Origin: Chrysaora quinquecirrha
Lineage: Eukaryota > Cnidaria > Scyphozoa > Semaeostomeae > Pelagiidae
NCBI GenBank assembly: GCA_014526335.1
Contig: JACTAT010000043.1
Location: 2,391,206-2,455,205 of the forward strand
Length of the DNA: 64,000 bases
Reading direction: 5' to 3'
Position 1 is the stretch's first letter. Every line of letters begins with the position of its first letter. Below, piece after piece: positions 11,205 through 24,000 of the stretch. Under the pieces are notes generated by a model that was not told where the DNA came from, searched no databases, and saw nothing but the letters and a program-made list of their open reading frames with translations. A program made the position numbers and the translations under genes.

Positions 11205-11922
11205 ATCGTTTTTTACACTATCATCATATCACCATTGAATTCAGCGCCCTCGAGAACACCCTACTTGAATAAGCCTTCTCCGCAAACAAAAACTACTTAG
11301 CTGCCGAAACTAGTTGGAACACGCTTGATTTTTACTCTATGCATCACCGACATTTTTAAATAATGCAGCATATTCACGAGAAACCAAGTTAGTCACCACA
11401 AACCATTCATGGGCTGCTGGAATTCATTTAAGAGCAGCGTTTGATTTCTAGGAATCTACGAAATTCTTGAACATCCACTATTTTGACAGAGCATTTGTTT
11501 GATCCTTTGAAGTACAGGCACAAAAATAAATGCACAGCTACATCGAACTCCATTGATTCTTCGTTTTACCAGATATTGTTGCTAATGGACATGATAACAA
11601 CGGCAGCCTGGTACAAAGCCATATTTGTTATATTCAAACAACGTTTTCGGTAAGTTTTGACAAGAATATATTTAAATGTGTGGTTCTACGCCCTGTGTCT
11701 ATATGTTCTTCGCTGCACTGCAGGGAAAATCCAAACGTTAAAACTGTTTTTTACACAAATCGCAATTCGAAGAGAAATGTTGTCAAAAACTTATAAACAG
11801 ATATTTTTCCTCTCAAATTACAAATATTTTCCTATTCTTGAGATTGCAGAATTGCTTCCTTGCAAAAAAGCATTATTATTGTTAAGATATTTGACACCCT
11901 TTGAATGTTGATCAGCACTTAC

Positions 11923-12069
11923 CTCATCTAAGTATAATGTTATTGATCCTCCAGCTTTTTGCTCATTTTGTGAAGAAACTGCAACCAACCCGAAGTGGGA
12001 GTGACAAGCTATAATATTATGTTTTGCCAAAGAAGGAGAGCAAATTTGATAATCAAAATAAACAGCCAT
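11923..12069 (-). CDS. IFT140: IFT140 coding exon 1 (start codon)
   Basis: This exon opens with MAVYFDYQ, almost the same as the start of human IFT140 (MALYFDYR), and ends with ITLYLDE (human DIYLEQ). It is 49 codons, 147 nt, phase 0, with a consensus donor GTAAGT at 11922-11917. The ATG is preceded by a strong acceptor (TTTTTGTTCTTGCAG, the AG at 12073-12072) only two bases away. A 5'-UTR intron therefore probably lies upstream and the transcript start is further right. The minisatellite starts about 660 bp upstream of this exon and could fall inside that first intron. IFT140 belongs to the IFT-A complex in cilia. Confidence 0.93.
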
Positions 12070-12731
12070 GTCTGCAAGAACAAAAATATATTATTTAAAG
12101 GATGAAAATGCATATAAATAGCATCATCTAAGCCACTGGCAAACAGGACTGCTTATACAACATAAAGAGGAACCTACATAATCAAACGATCAAGTCTAAA
12201 ACACCACACAAGTTGGAACACTAGTGAAACAGCAAACACAAGTGAACACAAGTGGAAACAAGCGAACACGAGTGGAGACAAGTGGAAACATGCGAACGTT
12301 GGTGAACAGGTGGAAACAAGCAAATATTGAAGGTATTCACGTAATAACGATGTTTCATCATTCAAAAGTAATATTAAGAATAACTTACTTAACCTCATAC
12401 AGCAGTGTTCTTTTATATTTTTTGCAATGTTTTATAAGTTTGTAGAAACGTATTGAATCAGCAAGTTCGAGAAAGCGGAAGTAATTATTATTGTAACAAT
12501 AAAATAAAATCAATATTACAAATATACCAGAATTATCCAAAATAATAAACTAGGATGTTCTACAATATTTTGACAGTCTGCTGAAGGTGGATATTTCAGA
12601 CAGGGAACACTAACAAACACGACAACAAATTTTGAAACACGAGTGTCAGGGGCGGATCCAGCCAGTTGCCCGCGCCGGAAACGCGGTAGTCAATTTAATC
12701 ATGAAGAGCATGAAACAACTCTATGCTTACA
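12070..12731. other. IFT140 upstream region, no gene seen
   Basis: Holds the splice acceptor before IFT140 exon 1. It also contains a small degenerate tandem of a 12-bp-like AACACAAGTGGA motif at about 12222-12325. At 12647-12661 is CAGGGGCGGATCCAG, which resembles the terminus of hAT-type elements but has no partner here. No promoter could be assigned. Confidence 0.4.
12222..12325. repeat. Short degenerate tandem repeat, about 12-bp unit
   Basis: Variants of ACAAGTGGAAACAAGCGAAC and GTGGAGACAAGTGGAAACA follow one another about eight times. The copies are diverged. The open frames on both strands here (about 73 codons each) follow from the repetition and are not supported as coding. Confidence 0.6.
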
Positions 12732-13479
12732 ACGTAGACATGGTAACGATAGGATAGGCAAAAGTAGTGCTTCTGTAACAACATAAACCTTATTGCCTCG
12801 GTATAGACAAATAGTAGTGTTCAGTAACAACATAAACCTTATTGCCTCGGTATAGGCAAATAGTAGTGCTTCTGTAACAACATAAACCTTATTGCCTCGG
12901 TATAAGCAGTGGTGCTTCTGTAACAACATAAACCTTATTGCCTCGGCATAGGCAAATAGTAGTGTTCAGTAACAACATAAACCTTATTGCCTCGGTAAAA
13001 GCAGTGGTGCTTCTGTAACAACATAAACCTTATTGCCTCTGCATAGGCAAAAAGTAGTGCTTCTGTAACAACATAAACCTTATTGCCTCGGTATAGACAA
13101 ATAGTAATGTTCAGTGCATAAACCTTATTGCCTCGGTATAAGCAGTGGTGCTTATGTAACAACATAAACCTTATTGCCTCGGCATAGGCAAAAAGTAGTG
13201 CTTCTGTAACAATATAAACCTTATTGCCTCGATATAGGCTAATAGTAGTGCTTCTGTAACAACATAAACCTTATTGCCTCGGCATAGGCAAATAGTAGTG
13301 CTTCTGTAATAACATAAACCTTATTGTCTCGGCATAGGCAAATAGTAGTGCTTCTGTAACAACATAAACCTAATTGCCTCGGCATAGGCAAATAGTAGTG
13401 ATTCTGTAACAACATAAACCTTATTACCTCGATATAGGCAAATAGTAGTCTTTCTGTAAGAACATAAACCTTATTGCCT

Positions 13480-15040
13480 CTGCATAGGCAAAAAGTAGTG
13501 CTTCTGTAACAACATAAACCTTATTGCCTCGGTATAGACAAATAGTAATGTTCAGTAACAGCATAAACCTTATTGCCTCGGTATAAGCAGTGGTGCTTAT
13601 GTAACAACATAAACCTTATTGCCTCGGCATAGGCAAAAAGTAGTGCTTCTGTAACAATATAAACCTTATTGCCTCGATATAGGCTAATAGTAGTGCTTCT
13701 GTAACAACATAAACCTTATTGCCTCGGCATAGGCAAATAGTAGTGCTTCTGTAATAACATAAACCTTATTGTCTCGGCATAGGCAAATAGTAGTGCTTCT
13801 GTAACAACATAAACCTAATTGCCTCGGCATAGGCAAATAGTAGTGATTCTGTAACAACATAAACCTTATTACCTCGATATAGGCAAATAGTAGTCTTTCT
13901 GTAAGAACATAAACCTTATTGCCTCGGCATAGGCAAATAGTAGTGCTTCTGTAACAACATAAACCTTATTGCCTCGGCATAGGCAAATAGTAGTGCTTCT
14001 GTAACAACATAAACCTTCTTGCCTCGATATAGGCAAGTAGTAGTGTTTCTGTAACAACATAAACCTTATTGCCTCGGTAGAGGCAAATAGTAGTGCTTCT
14101 GTAATAACATAAACCTTATTGCCTCGGTATAGGCAAATAGTAGTGCTTCTATAACAACATAAACTTTATTGCCTTGGTAGAGGCAAATAGTAGTGTTTCT
14201 GTGACAACATAAACCTTATTGCCTCGGTATAGGCAAATACTAGTGTTTCTGTAACAACATAAACCTTATTGCCTCGGTACAGGCAAAAAGTAGTGTTCAG
14301 TAACAACATAAACCTTATTGCCTCGGTATAGGCAAATACTAGTGTTTCTGTAACAACATAAACCTTATTGCCTCGGTACAGGCAAATAGTAGTGTTCAGT
14401 AACAACATAAACCTTATTGCCTCGGTAAAACCAGTGGTGCTTCTGTAACAACATAAACCTTATTGCCTCTGCATAGGCAAAAAGTAGTGCTTCTGTAACA
14501 ACATAAACCTTATTGCCTCGGTATAGACAAAAAGTAATGTTCAGTAACAGCATAAACCTTATTGCCTCGGTATAAGCAGTGGTGCTTCTATAACAACATC
14601 AACCTTATTGCCTCGGCATAGGCAAAACGAAGTGCTTCTGTAACAATATAAACCTTATTGCCTCGATATAGGCTAATAGTAGTGTTTCTGTAACAAAATA
14701 AACATTATTGCCTCGGCATAGGCAAATAGAAGTGCTTCTGTAACAACATAAACCTTATTGCCTCGGCATAGGTAAATAGTAGTGCTTCTATAACAACCTA
14801 AACCTTATTGCCTCGGTAGAGGCAAACAGTAGTGTTTCTGTGACAACATAAACCTTATTGCCTCGGTATAGGCAAATACTAGTGTTTCTGCAACAACAGA
14901 AACCTTATTGCCTCGGTACAGGCAAAAAGTAGTGTTCAGTAACAACATAAACCTTATTGCCTCGGTATAGGCAAATACTAGTGTTTCTGTAACAACATAA
15001 ACCTTATTGCCTCGATATAGGCTAATAGTAGTGTTTCTGT
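13480..15040. repeat. Higher-order duplicate within the 50-bp array, copy 1
   Basis: This block is repeated almost base for base at about 15840-17400, an offset near 2360 bp, including rare unit variants in the same order. The two copies diverge at about 15040 and 17400. The start of the block also resembles a shorter stretch about 440 bp upstream (13040). Confidence 0.85.
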
Positions 15041-15839
15041 AATAACATAAACCTTATGGTCTCGGCATAGGCAAATAGAAGTGCTTCTGTAACAACATAA
15101 ATCTTATTGCCTAGGCATAGGCAAATAGTAGTGCTTCTGTAACAACATAAACCTTATTGCCTCGATATAGGCAAATAGTAGTCTTTCTGTAACAACATAA
15201 ACCTTATTGCCTCGGCATAGGCAAATAGTAGTGTTCAGTAACAACATAAACCTTATTGCCTAGGTATAGGCAAATAGTAGTGCTTCTGTAACAACATAAA
15301 CCTTATTGCCTCGGTATAAGCAGTGGTGCTTCTGTAACAACATAAACCTTATTGCCTCGGCATAGGCAAATAGTAGTGTTCAGTAACAACATAAACCTTA
15401 TTGCCTCGGTATAGGCAAATAGTAGTGCTTCTGTAACAACATAAACCTTATTGCCTCGGTATAAGCAGCAGTGCTTCTGTAACAACATAAACCTTATTGC
15501 CTCGGTATAGGCAAATAGTAGTGCTTCTGTAACAACATAAACCTTATTGCCTCGGTATAAGCAGTGGTGCTTCTGTAACAACATAAACCTTATTGCCTCG
15601 GTATAGACAAATAGTAGTGTTCAGTAACAACATAAACCTTATTGCCTCGGTATAGGCAAATAGTAGTGCTTCTGTAACAACATAAACCTTATTGCCTCGG
15701 TATAAGCAGTGGTGCTTCTGTAACAACATAAACCTTATTGCCTCGGCATAGGCAAATAGTAGTGTTCAGTAACAACATAAACCTTATTGCCTCGGTAAAA
15801 GCAGTGGTGCTTCTGTAACAACATAAACCTTATTGCCTC

Positions 15840-17400
15840 TGCATAGGCAAAAAGTAGTGCTTCTGTAACAACATAAAACTTATTGCCTCGGTATAGACAA
15901 ATAGTAATGTTCAGTAACAGCATAAACCTTATTGCCTCGGTATAAGCAGTGGTGCTTATGTAACAACATAAACCTTATTGCCTCGGCATAGGCAAAAAGT
16001 AGTGCTTCTGTAACAATATAAACCTTATTGCCTCGATATAGGCTAATAGTAGTGCTTCTGTAACAACATAAACCTTATTGCCTCGGCATAGGCAAATAGT
16101 AGTGCTTCTGTAATAACATAAACCTTATTGTCTCGGCATAGGCAAATAGTAGTGCTTCTGTAACAACATAAACCTAATTGCCTCGGCATAGGCAAATAGT
16201 AGTGATTCTGTAACAACATAAACCTTATTACCTCGATATAGCCAAATAGTAGTCTTTCTGTAAGAACATAAACCTTATTGCCTCGGCATAGGCAAATAGT
16301 AGTGCTTCTGTAACAACATAAACCTTATTGCCTCGGCATAGGCAAATAGTAGTGCTTCTGTAACAACATAAACCTTCTTGCCTCGATATAGGCAAGTAGT
16401 AGTGCTTTCTGTAACAACATAAACCTTATTGCCTCGGTAGAGGCAAATAGTAGTGCTTCTGTAATAACATAAACCTTATTGCCTCGGTATAGGCAAATAG
16501 TAGTGCTTCTATAACAACATAAACTTTATTGCCTTGGTAGAGGCAAATAGTAGTGTTTCTGTGACAACATAAACCTTATTGCCTCGGTATAGGCAAATAC
16601 TAGTGTTTCTGTAACAACATAAACCTTATTGCCTCGGTACAGGCAAAAAGTAGTGTTCAGTAACAACATAAACCTTATTGCCTCGGTATAGGCAAATACT
16701 AGTGTTTCTGTAACAACATAAACCTTATTGCCTCGGTACAGGCAAATAGTAGTGTTCAGTAACAACATAAACCTTATTGCCTCGGTAAAACCAGTGGTGC
16801 TTCTGTAACAACATAAACCTTATTGCCTCTGCATAGGCAAAAAGTAGTGCTTCTGTAACAACATGAACCTTATTGCCTCGGTATAGACAAAAAGTAATGT
16901 TCAGTAACAGCATAAACCTTATTGCCTCGGTATAAGCAGTGGTGCTTCTGTAACAACATCAACCTTATTGCCTCGGCATAGGCAAAACGAAGTGCTTCTG
17001 TAACAATATAAACCTTATTGCCTCGATATAGGCTAATAGTAGTGTTTCTGTAACAACATAAACATTATTGCCTCGGCATAGGCAAATAGTAGTGCTTCTG
17101 TAACAACATAAACCTTATTGCCTCGGCATAGGTAAATAGTAGTGCTTCTATAACAACATAAACCTTATTGCCTCGGTAGAGGCAAACAGTAGTGTTTCTG
17201 TGACAACATAAACCTTATTGCCTCGGTATAGGCAAATACTAGTGTTTCTGCAACAACAGAAACCTTATTGCCTCGGTACAGGCAAAAAGTAGTGTTCAGT
17301 AACAACATAAACCTTATTGCCTCGGTATAGGCAAATACTAGTGTTTCTGTAACAACATAAACCTTATTGCCTCGATATAGGCTAATAGTAGTGTTTCTGT
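15840..17400. repeat. Higher-order duplicate within the 50-bp array, copy 2
   Basis: Second copy of the block at 13480-15040. It carries one extra C near 16405, which shifts the offset from 2359 to 2360. Few other differences are visible, so the duplication is recent compared with the divergence among neighbouring units. Confidence 0.85.
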
Positions 17401-20400
17401 AACAACATAAACCTTATTGCCTCGGTACAGGCAAATAGTAGTGCTTCTGTAACAACATAAACCTTATTGCCTCGGCATAGGCAAATAGTAGTGCTTCTGT
17501 AACAACATAAACCTTATTGCCTCGATATAGGCAAATAGTAGTGTTTCTGTAACAACATAAACCTTATTGCCTCGGCATAGGCAAATAGTAGTGCTTCTGT
17601 AACAACATAAACCTTATTGCCTCGGCATAGGCAAATAGTAGTGCTTCTGTAACAACATAAACCTTATTGCCTCGATATAGGCAAATAGTAGTGTTTCTGT
17701 AACAACATAAACCTTATTGCCTCGGTATAGGCAAATAGTAGTGCTTCTGTAACAACATAAACCTTATTGCCTCGGTATAGGCAAATAGTAGTGCTTCTGT
17801 AACAACATAAACCTTATTGCCTCGGTACAGGCAAATAGTAGTGCAACAACATAAACCTTATTGCCTCGGTATAGGCAAATAGTAGTGCTTCTCGGTATAG
17901 TCAAATAGTATTGCTTCTGTAACAACATAAACCTTATTGCCTCGGTATAGGCAAATAGTTGTGCTTCTGTAACAGCATAAACCTTATTGCCTCGGTACAG
18001 GCAAATAGTAGTGTTCTGTAACAACATAAACCTTATTGCCTCGGTATAGGCAAATAGTAGTGTTTCTGTAACAACATAAACCTTATTGCCTCGGTATAGG
18101 CAAATAGTAGTGCTTCTGTAACAACATAAACCTTATTGCCTCGGTATAGGCAAATAGTAGTGCTTCTGTAACAACATAAACCTTATTGCCTCGGTATAGG
18201 CAAATAGTAGTGCTTCTGTAACAACATAAACCTTATTGCCTCGGCATAGGCAAATAGTAGTGCTTCTATAACAACATAAACCTTATTGCCTCGGCATAGG
18301 CAAATAGTAGTGCTTCTGTAACAACATAAACCTTATTGCCTCGATATAGGCAAGTAGTAGTGTTTCTGTAACAACATAAACCTTATTGCCTCGGTAGAGG
18401 CAAATAGTAGTGCTTCTGTAATAACATAAACCTTATTGCCTCGGTATAGGCAAATAGTAGTGCTTCTATAACAACATAAACCTTATTGCCTCGGTACAGG
18501 CAAAAAGTAGTGTTCAGTAACAACATAAACCTTATTGCCTCGGTATAGACAAATAGTAATGTTCAGTAACAGCATAAACCTTATTGCCTCGGTATAAGCA
18601 GTGGTGCTTCTGTAACAACATCAACCTTATTGCCTCAGCATAGGCAAATAGTAGTGCTTCTATAACAACATAAACCTTATTGCCTCGGCATAGGCAAATA
18701 GTAGTGTTTCTGTAACAACATAAACCTTATTGCCTCGGCATAGGCAAATAGTAGTGCTTCTGTAACAACATAAACCTTATTGCCTCGGCATAGGCAAATA
18801 GTAGTGCTTCTGTAACAACATAAACCTTATTGCCTCGGCATAGGCAAATAGTAGTGTTTCTGTAACAACATAAACCTTATTGCCTCGGCATAGGCAAATA
18901 GTAGTGCTTCTGTAACAAAATAAACCTTATTGCCTCGGCATAGGCAAATAGTAGTGTTTCTGTAACAACATAAACCTTATTGCATCGATATAGGCTAATA
19001 GTAGTGTTTCTGTAACAACATAAACCTTATTGTCTCGGCATAGGCAAATAGTAGTGCTTCTATAACAACATAAACCTTATTGCCTCGGTAGAGGCAAACA
19101 GTAGTGTTTCTGTGACAACATAAACCTTATTGCCTCGGTATAGGCAAATACTAGTGTTTCTGCAACAACATAAACCTTATTGCCTCGGTACAGGCAAAAA
19201 GTAGTGTTCAGTAACAACATAAACCTTATTGCCTCGGTATAGGCAAATACTAGTGTTTCTGTAACAACATAAACCTTATTGCCTCGATATAGGCTAATAG
19301 TAGTGTTTCTGTAATAACATAAACCTTATGGTCTCGGCATAGGCAAATAGTAGTGCTTCTGTAACAACATAAATCTTATTGCCTAGGCATAGGCAAATAG
19401 TAGTGCTTCTGTAACAACATAAACCTTATTGCCTCGATATAGGCAAATAGTAGTCTTTCTGTAACAACATAAACCTTATTGCCTCGGCATAGGCAAATAG
19501 TAGTGCTTCTATAACAACATAAACCTTATTGCCTCGGCATAGGCAAATAGTAGTGCTTCTGTAACAACATAAACCTTATTGCCTCGATATAGGCAAGTAG
19601 TAGTGTTTCTGTAACAACATAAACCTTATTGCCTCGGTAGAGGCAAATAGTAGTGCTTCTGTAATAACATAAACCTTATTGCCTCGGTATAGGCAAATAG
19701 TAGTGCTTCTATAACAACATAAACCTTATTGCCTCGGTACAGGCAAAAAGTAGTGTTCAGTAACAACATAAACCTTATTGCCTCGGTATAGGCAAATAGT
19801 AGTGTTCAGTAACAACATAAACCTTATTGCCTCGGTAAAAGCAGTGGTGCTTCTGTAACAACATAAACCTTATTGCCTCTGCATAGGCAAAAAGTAATGC
19901 TTCTGTAACAACATAAACCTTATTGCCTCGGTATAGACAAATAGTAATGTTCAGTAACAGCATAAACCTTATTGCCTCGGTATAAGCAGTGGTGCTTCGG
20001 TAACAACATCAACCTTATTGCCTCGGCATAGGCAAAAAGTAGTGCTTCTGTAACAATATAAACCTTATTGCCTCGATATAGGCTAATAGTAGTGTTTCTG
20101 TAACAACATAAACCTTATTGCCTCGGCATAGGCAAATAGTAGTGCTTCTGTAACAACATAAACCTTATTGCCTCGGCATAGGCAAATAGCAGTGTTTCTG
20201 TAACAACATAAACCTTATTGCCTCGATATAGGCAAATAGTAGTGTTTCTGTAACAACATAAACCTTATTGCCTCGGCATAGGCAAATAGTAGTGCTTCTG
20301 TAACAACATAAACCTTATTGCCTCGGCATAGGCAAATAGTAGTGCTTCTGTAATAACATAAACCTTACTGACTCTGTATAGGCAAATAGTAGTGCTTCTG

Positions 20401-20613
20401 TAACAACATAAACCTTATTGCCTCGGTAGAGGCAAATAGTAGTGTTTCTGTGACAACATAAACCTTATTGCCTCAGTATAGGCAAATACTAGTGTTTCTG
20501 TAACAACATAAACCTTATTGCCTCGGTACAGGCAAATAGTAGTGTTCAGTAACAACATAAACCTTATTGCCTCGGTAGTGGCAAATAGTAGTGTTTCTGT
20601 AACAGCATAAACT

Positions 20614-23600
20614 TTATTGCTTTGGTATAGGAAAATAGTAGTGTTCAGTAACAACATAAACCTTATTGCCTCGGTAAAAGCAGTGGTGCTTCTGTAACAA
20701 CATAAACCTTATTGCCTCTGCATAGGCAAAAAGTAGTGCTTCTGTAACAACATAAACCTTATTGCCTCGGTATAGACAAATAGTAATGTTCAGTAACAGC
20801 ATAAACCTTATTGCCTCGGTATAAGCAGTGGTGCTTCTGTAACAACATCAACCTTATTGCCTCGGCATAGGCAAAAAGTAGTGCTTCTGTAACAATATAA
20901 ACCTTATTGCCTCGATATAGGCTAATAGTAGTGTTTCTGTAACAACATAAACCTTATTGCCTCGGCATAGGCAAATAGTAGTGCTTCTGTAACAACATAA
21001 ACCTTATTGCCTCGGCATAGGCAAATAGTAGTGTTTCTGTAACAACATAAACCTTATTGCCTCGATATAGGCAAATAGTAGTGCTTCTATAACAACATAA
21101 ACCTTATTGCCTCGGTAGAGGCAAATAGTAGTGTTTCTGTGACAACATAAACCTTATTGCCTCGGTATAGGCAAATACTAGTGTTTCTGTAACAACATAA
21201 ACCTTATTGCCTCGGTACAGGCAAAAAGTAGTGTTCAGTAACAACATAAACCTTATTGCCTCGGTATAGGCAAATACTAGTGTTTCTGTAACAATATAAA
21301 CCTTATTGCCTCGGTACAGGCAAATAGTAGTGTTCAGTAACAACATAAACCTTATTGCCTCGGTAAAAGCAGTGGTGCTTCTGTAACAACATAAACCTTA
21401 TTGCCTCTGCATAGGCAAAAAGTAGTGCTTCTGTAACAACATAAACCTTATTGCCTCGGTATAGACAAATAGTAATGCTCGGTATAGACAAATAGTAATT
21501 TCAGTAACAGCATAAACCTTATTGCCTCGGTATAAGCAGTGGTGCTTCTGTAACAACATCAACCTTATTGCCTCGGCATAGGCAAAAGTAGTGCTTCTGT
21601 AACAATTTAAACCTTATTGCCTCGATATAGGCTAATAGTAGTGTTTCTGTAACAACATAAACCTTATTGCCTCGGCATAGGCAAATAGTAGTGCTTCTGT
21701 AACAACATAAACCTTATTGCCTCGGCATAGGCAAATAGTAGTGTTTCTGTAACAACATAAACCTTATTGCCTCGATATAGGCAAATAGTAGTGTTTCTGT
21801 AACAACATAAACCTTATTGCCTCGGCATAGGCAAATAGTAGTGCTTCTGTAACAACATAAACCTTATTGCCTCGGCATAGGCAAATAGTAGTGCTTCTGT
21901 AACAACATAAACCTTATTGCCTCGGTATAGTCAAATAGTATTGCTTCTGTAACAACATAAACCTTATTGCCTCGGCATAGGCAAATAGTAGTGCTTCTGT
22001 AACAACATAAACCTTATTGCCTCGGTATAGGCAAATAGTAGTGCTTCTGTAACAACATAAACCTTATTGCCATGGTATAGTCAAATAGTAGTGCTTCTGT
22101 AACAAGATAAACCTTATTGCCTCGGTACAGGCAAAAAATAGTGTTCAGTAACAACATAAACCTTATTGCCTCGGTATAGGCAAATAGTAGTGCTTCTGTA
22201 ACAACATAAACCTTATTGCTTTGGTATAGGCAAATAGTAGTGCTTCTGTAACAACATAAACCTTATTGCCTCGGTACAGGCAAAAAAGTAGTGCTTCTGT
22301 AACAACATAAACCTTATTGCCTCGGTATAGGCAAATACTAGTGTTTCTGTAACAAGATAAACCTTATTGCCTCGGTATAGGCAAATAGTAGTGCTTCTGT
22401 AACAACATAAACCTTATTGCCTCGGTAGAGGCAAATAGTAGTGTTTCTGTGACAACATAAACCTTATTGCCTCGGTATAGGCAAATACTAGTGTTTCTGT
22501 AACAAGATAAACCTTATTGCCTCGGTATAGGCAAATAGTAGTGCTTCTGTAACAACATAAACCTTATTGCCTCGGTATAGTCAAATAGTAGTGCTTCTGT
22601 AACAAGATAAACCTTATTGCCTCGGTACAGGCAAAAAGTAGTGTTCAGTAACAACATAAACCTTATTGCCTCGGTATAGGCAAATACTAGTGTTTCTGTA
22701 ACAACATAAACCTTATTGCCTCGGTACAGGCAAATAGTAGTGTTCAGTAACAACATAAACCTTATTGCCTCGGTAAAAGCAGTGGTGCTTCTGTAACAAC
22801 ATAAACCTTATTGCCTCTGCATAGGCAAAAAGTAGTGCTTCTGTAACAACATAAACCTTATTGCCTCGGTATAGACAAATAGTAATGTTCAGTAACAGCA
22901 TAAACCTTATTGCCTCGGTATAAGCAGTGGTGCTTCTGTAACAACATCAACCTTATTGCCTCGGCATAGGCAAAAAGTAGTGCTTCTGTAACAATATAAA
23001 CCTTATTGCTTCGATATAGGCTAATAGTAGTGTTTCTGTAACAACATAAACCTTATTGCCTCGGCATAGGCAAATAGTAGTGCTTCTGCAACAACATAAA
23101 CCTTATTGCTTCGGCATAGGCAAATAGTAGTGTTTCTGTAACAACATAAACCTTATTGCCTCGATATAGGCAAATAGTAGTGCTTCTATAACAACATAAA
23201 CCTTATTGCCTCGGTAGAGGCAAATAGTAGTGTTTCTGTGACAACATAAACCTTATTGCCTCGGTATAGGCAAATACTAGTGTTTATGTAACAACATAAA
23301 CCTTATTGCCTCGGTACAGGCAAAAAGTAGTGTTCAGTAACAACATAAACCTTATTGCCTCGGTATAGGCAAATACTAGTGTTTCTGTAACAACATAAAC
23401 CTTATTGCCTCGGTACAGGCAAATAGTAGTGTTCAGTAACAACATAAACCTTATTGCCTCGGTAAAAGCAGTGGTGCTTCTGTAACAACATAAACCTTAT
23501 TGCCTCTGCATAGGCAAAAAGTAGTGCTTCTGTAACAACATAAACCTTATTGCCTCGGTATAGACAAATAGTAATGTTCAGTAACAGCATAAACCTTATT

Positions 23601-24000
23601 GCCTCGGTATAAGCAGTGGTGCTTCTGTAACAACATCAACCTTATTGCCTCGGCATAGGCAAAAAGTAGTGCTTCTGTAACAATATAAACCTTATTGCCT
23701 CGATATAGGCTAATAGTAGTGTTTCTGTAACAACATAAACCTTATTGCCTCGGCATAGGCAAATAGTAGTGCTTCTGTAACAACATAAACCTTATTGCCT
23801 CGGCATAGGCAAATAGTAGTGTTTCTGTAACAACATAAACCTTATTGCCTCGATACAGGCAAATAGTAGTGTTTCTGTAACAACATAAACCTTATTGCCT
23901 CGGCATAGGCAACTAGTAGTGCTTCTGTAACAACATAAACCTTATTGCCTCGGCATAGGCAAATAGTAGTGCTTCTGTAACAACATAAACCTTATTGCCT
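20614..24000. repeat. 689-bp higher-order repeats within the 50-bp array
   Basis: A characteristic run of variant units recurs at 20614, 21303, 22713 and 23402. The spacings are 689, 1410 and 689 bp, so a pair of 689-bp repeats was itself duplicated with an offset of 2099 bp. A related run also starts at 19775. Confidence 0.75.

Larger units (their letters stand above)
3639..11922 (-). other. IFT140: IFT140 intron between coding exons 1 and 2 (8.3 kb)
   Basis: The donor GTAAGT at 11922-11917 and the acceptor ending in AG at 3640-3639 bound this intron, phase 0 on both sides. It contains two Penelope-like elements and a reverse-transcriptase element with a nuclease tail. About 4.5 kb of the intron is recognisable mobile DNA. 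The stretch 7956-8588 holds a dispersed repeat block near 8010-8075 that is also present at 50.6 kb and 53.2 kb. I see nothing identifiable in 11205-11922. Confidence 0.85.
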
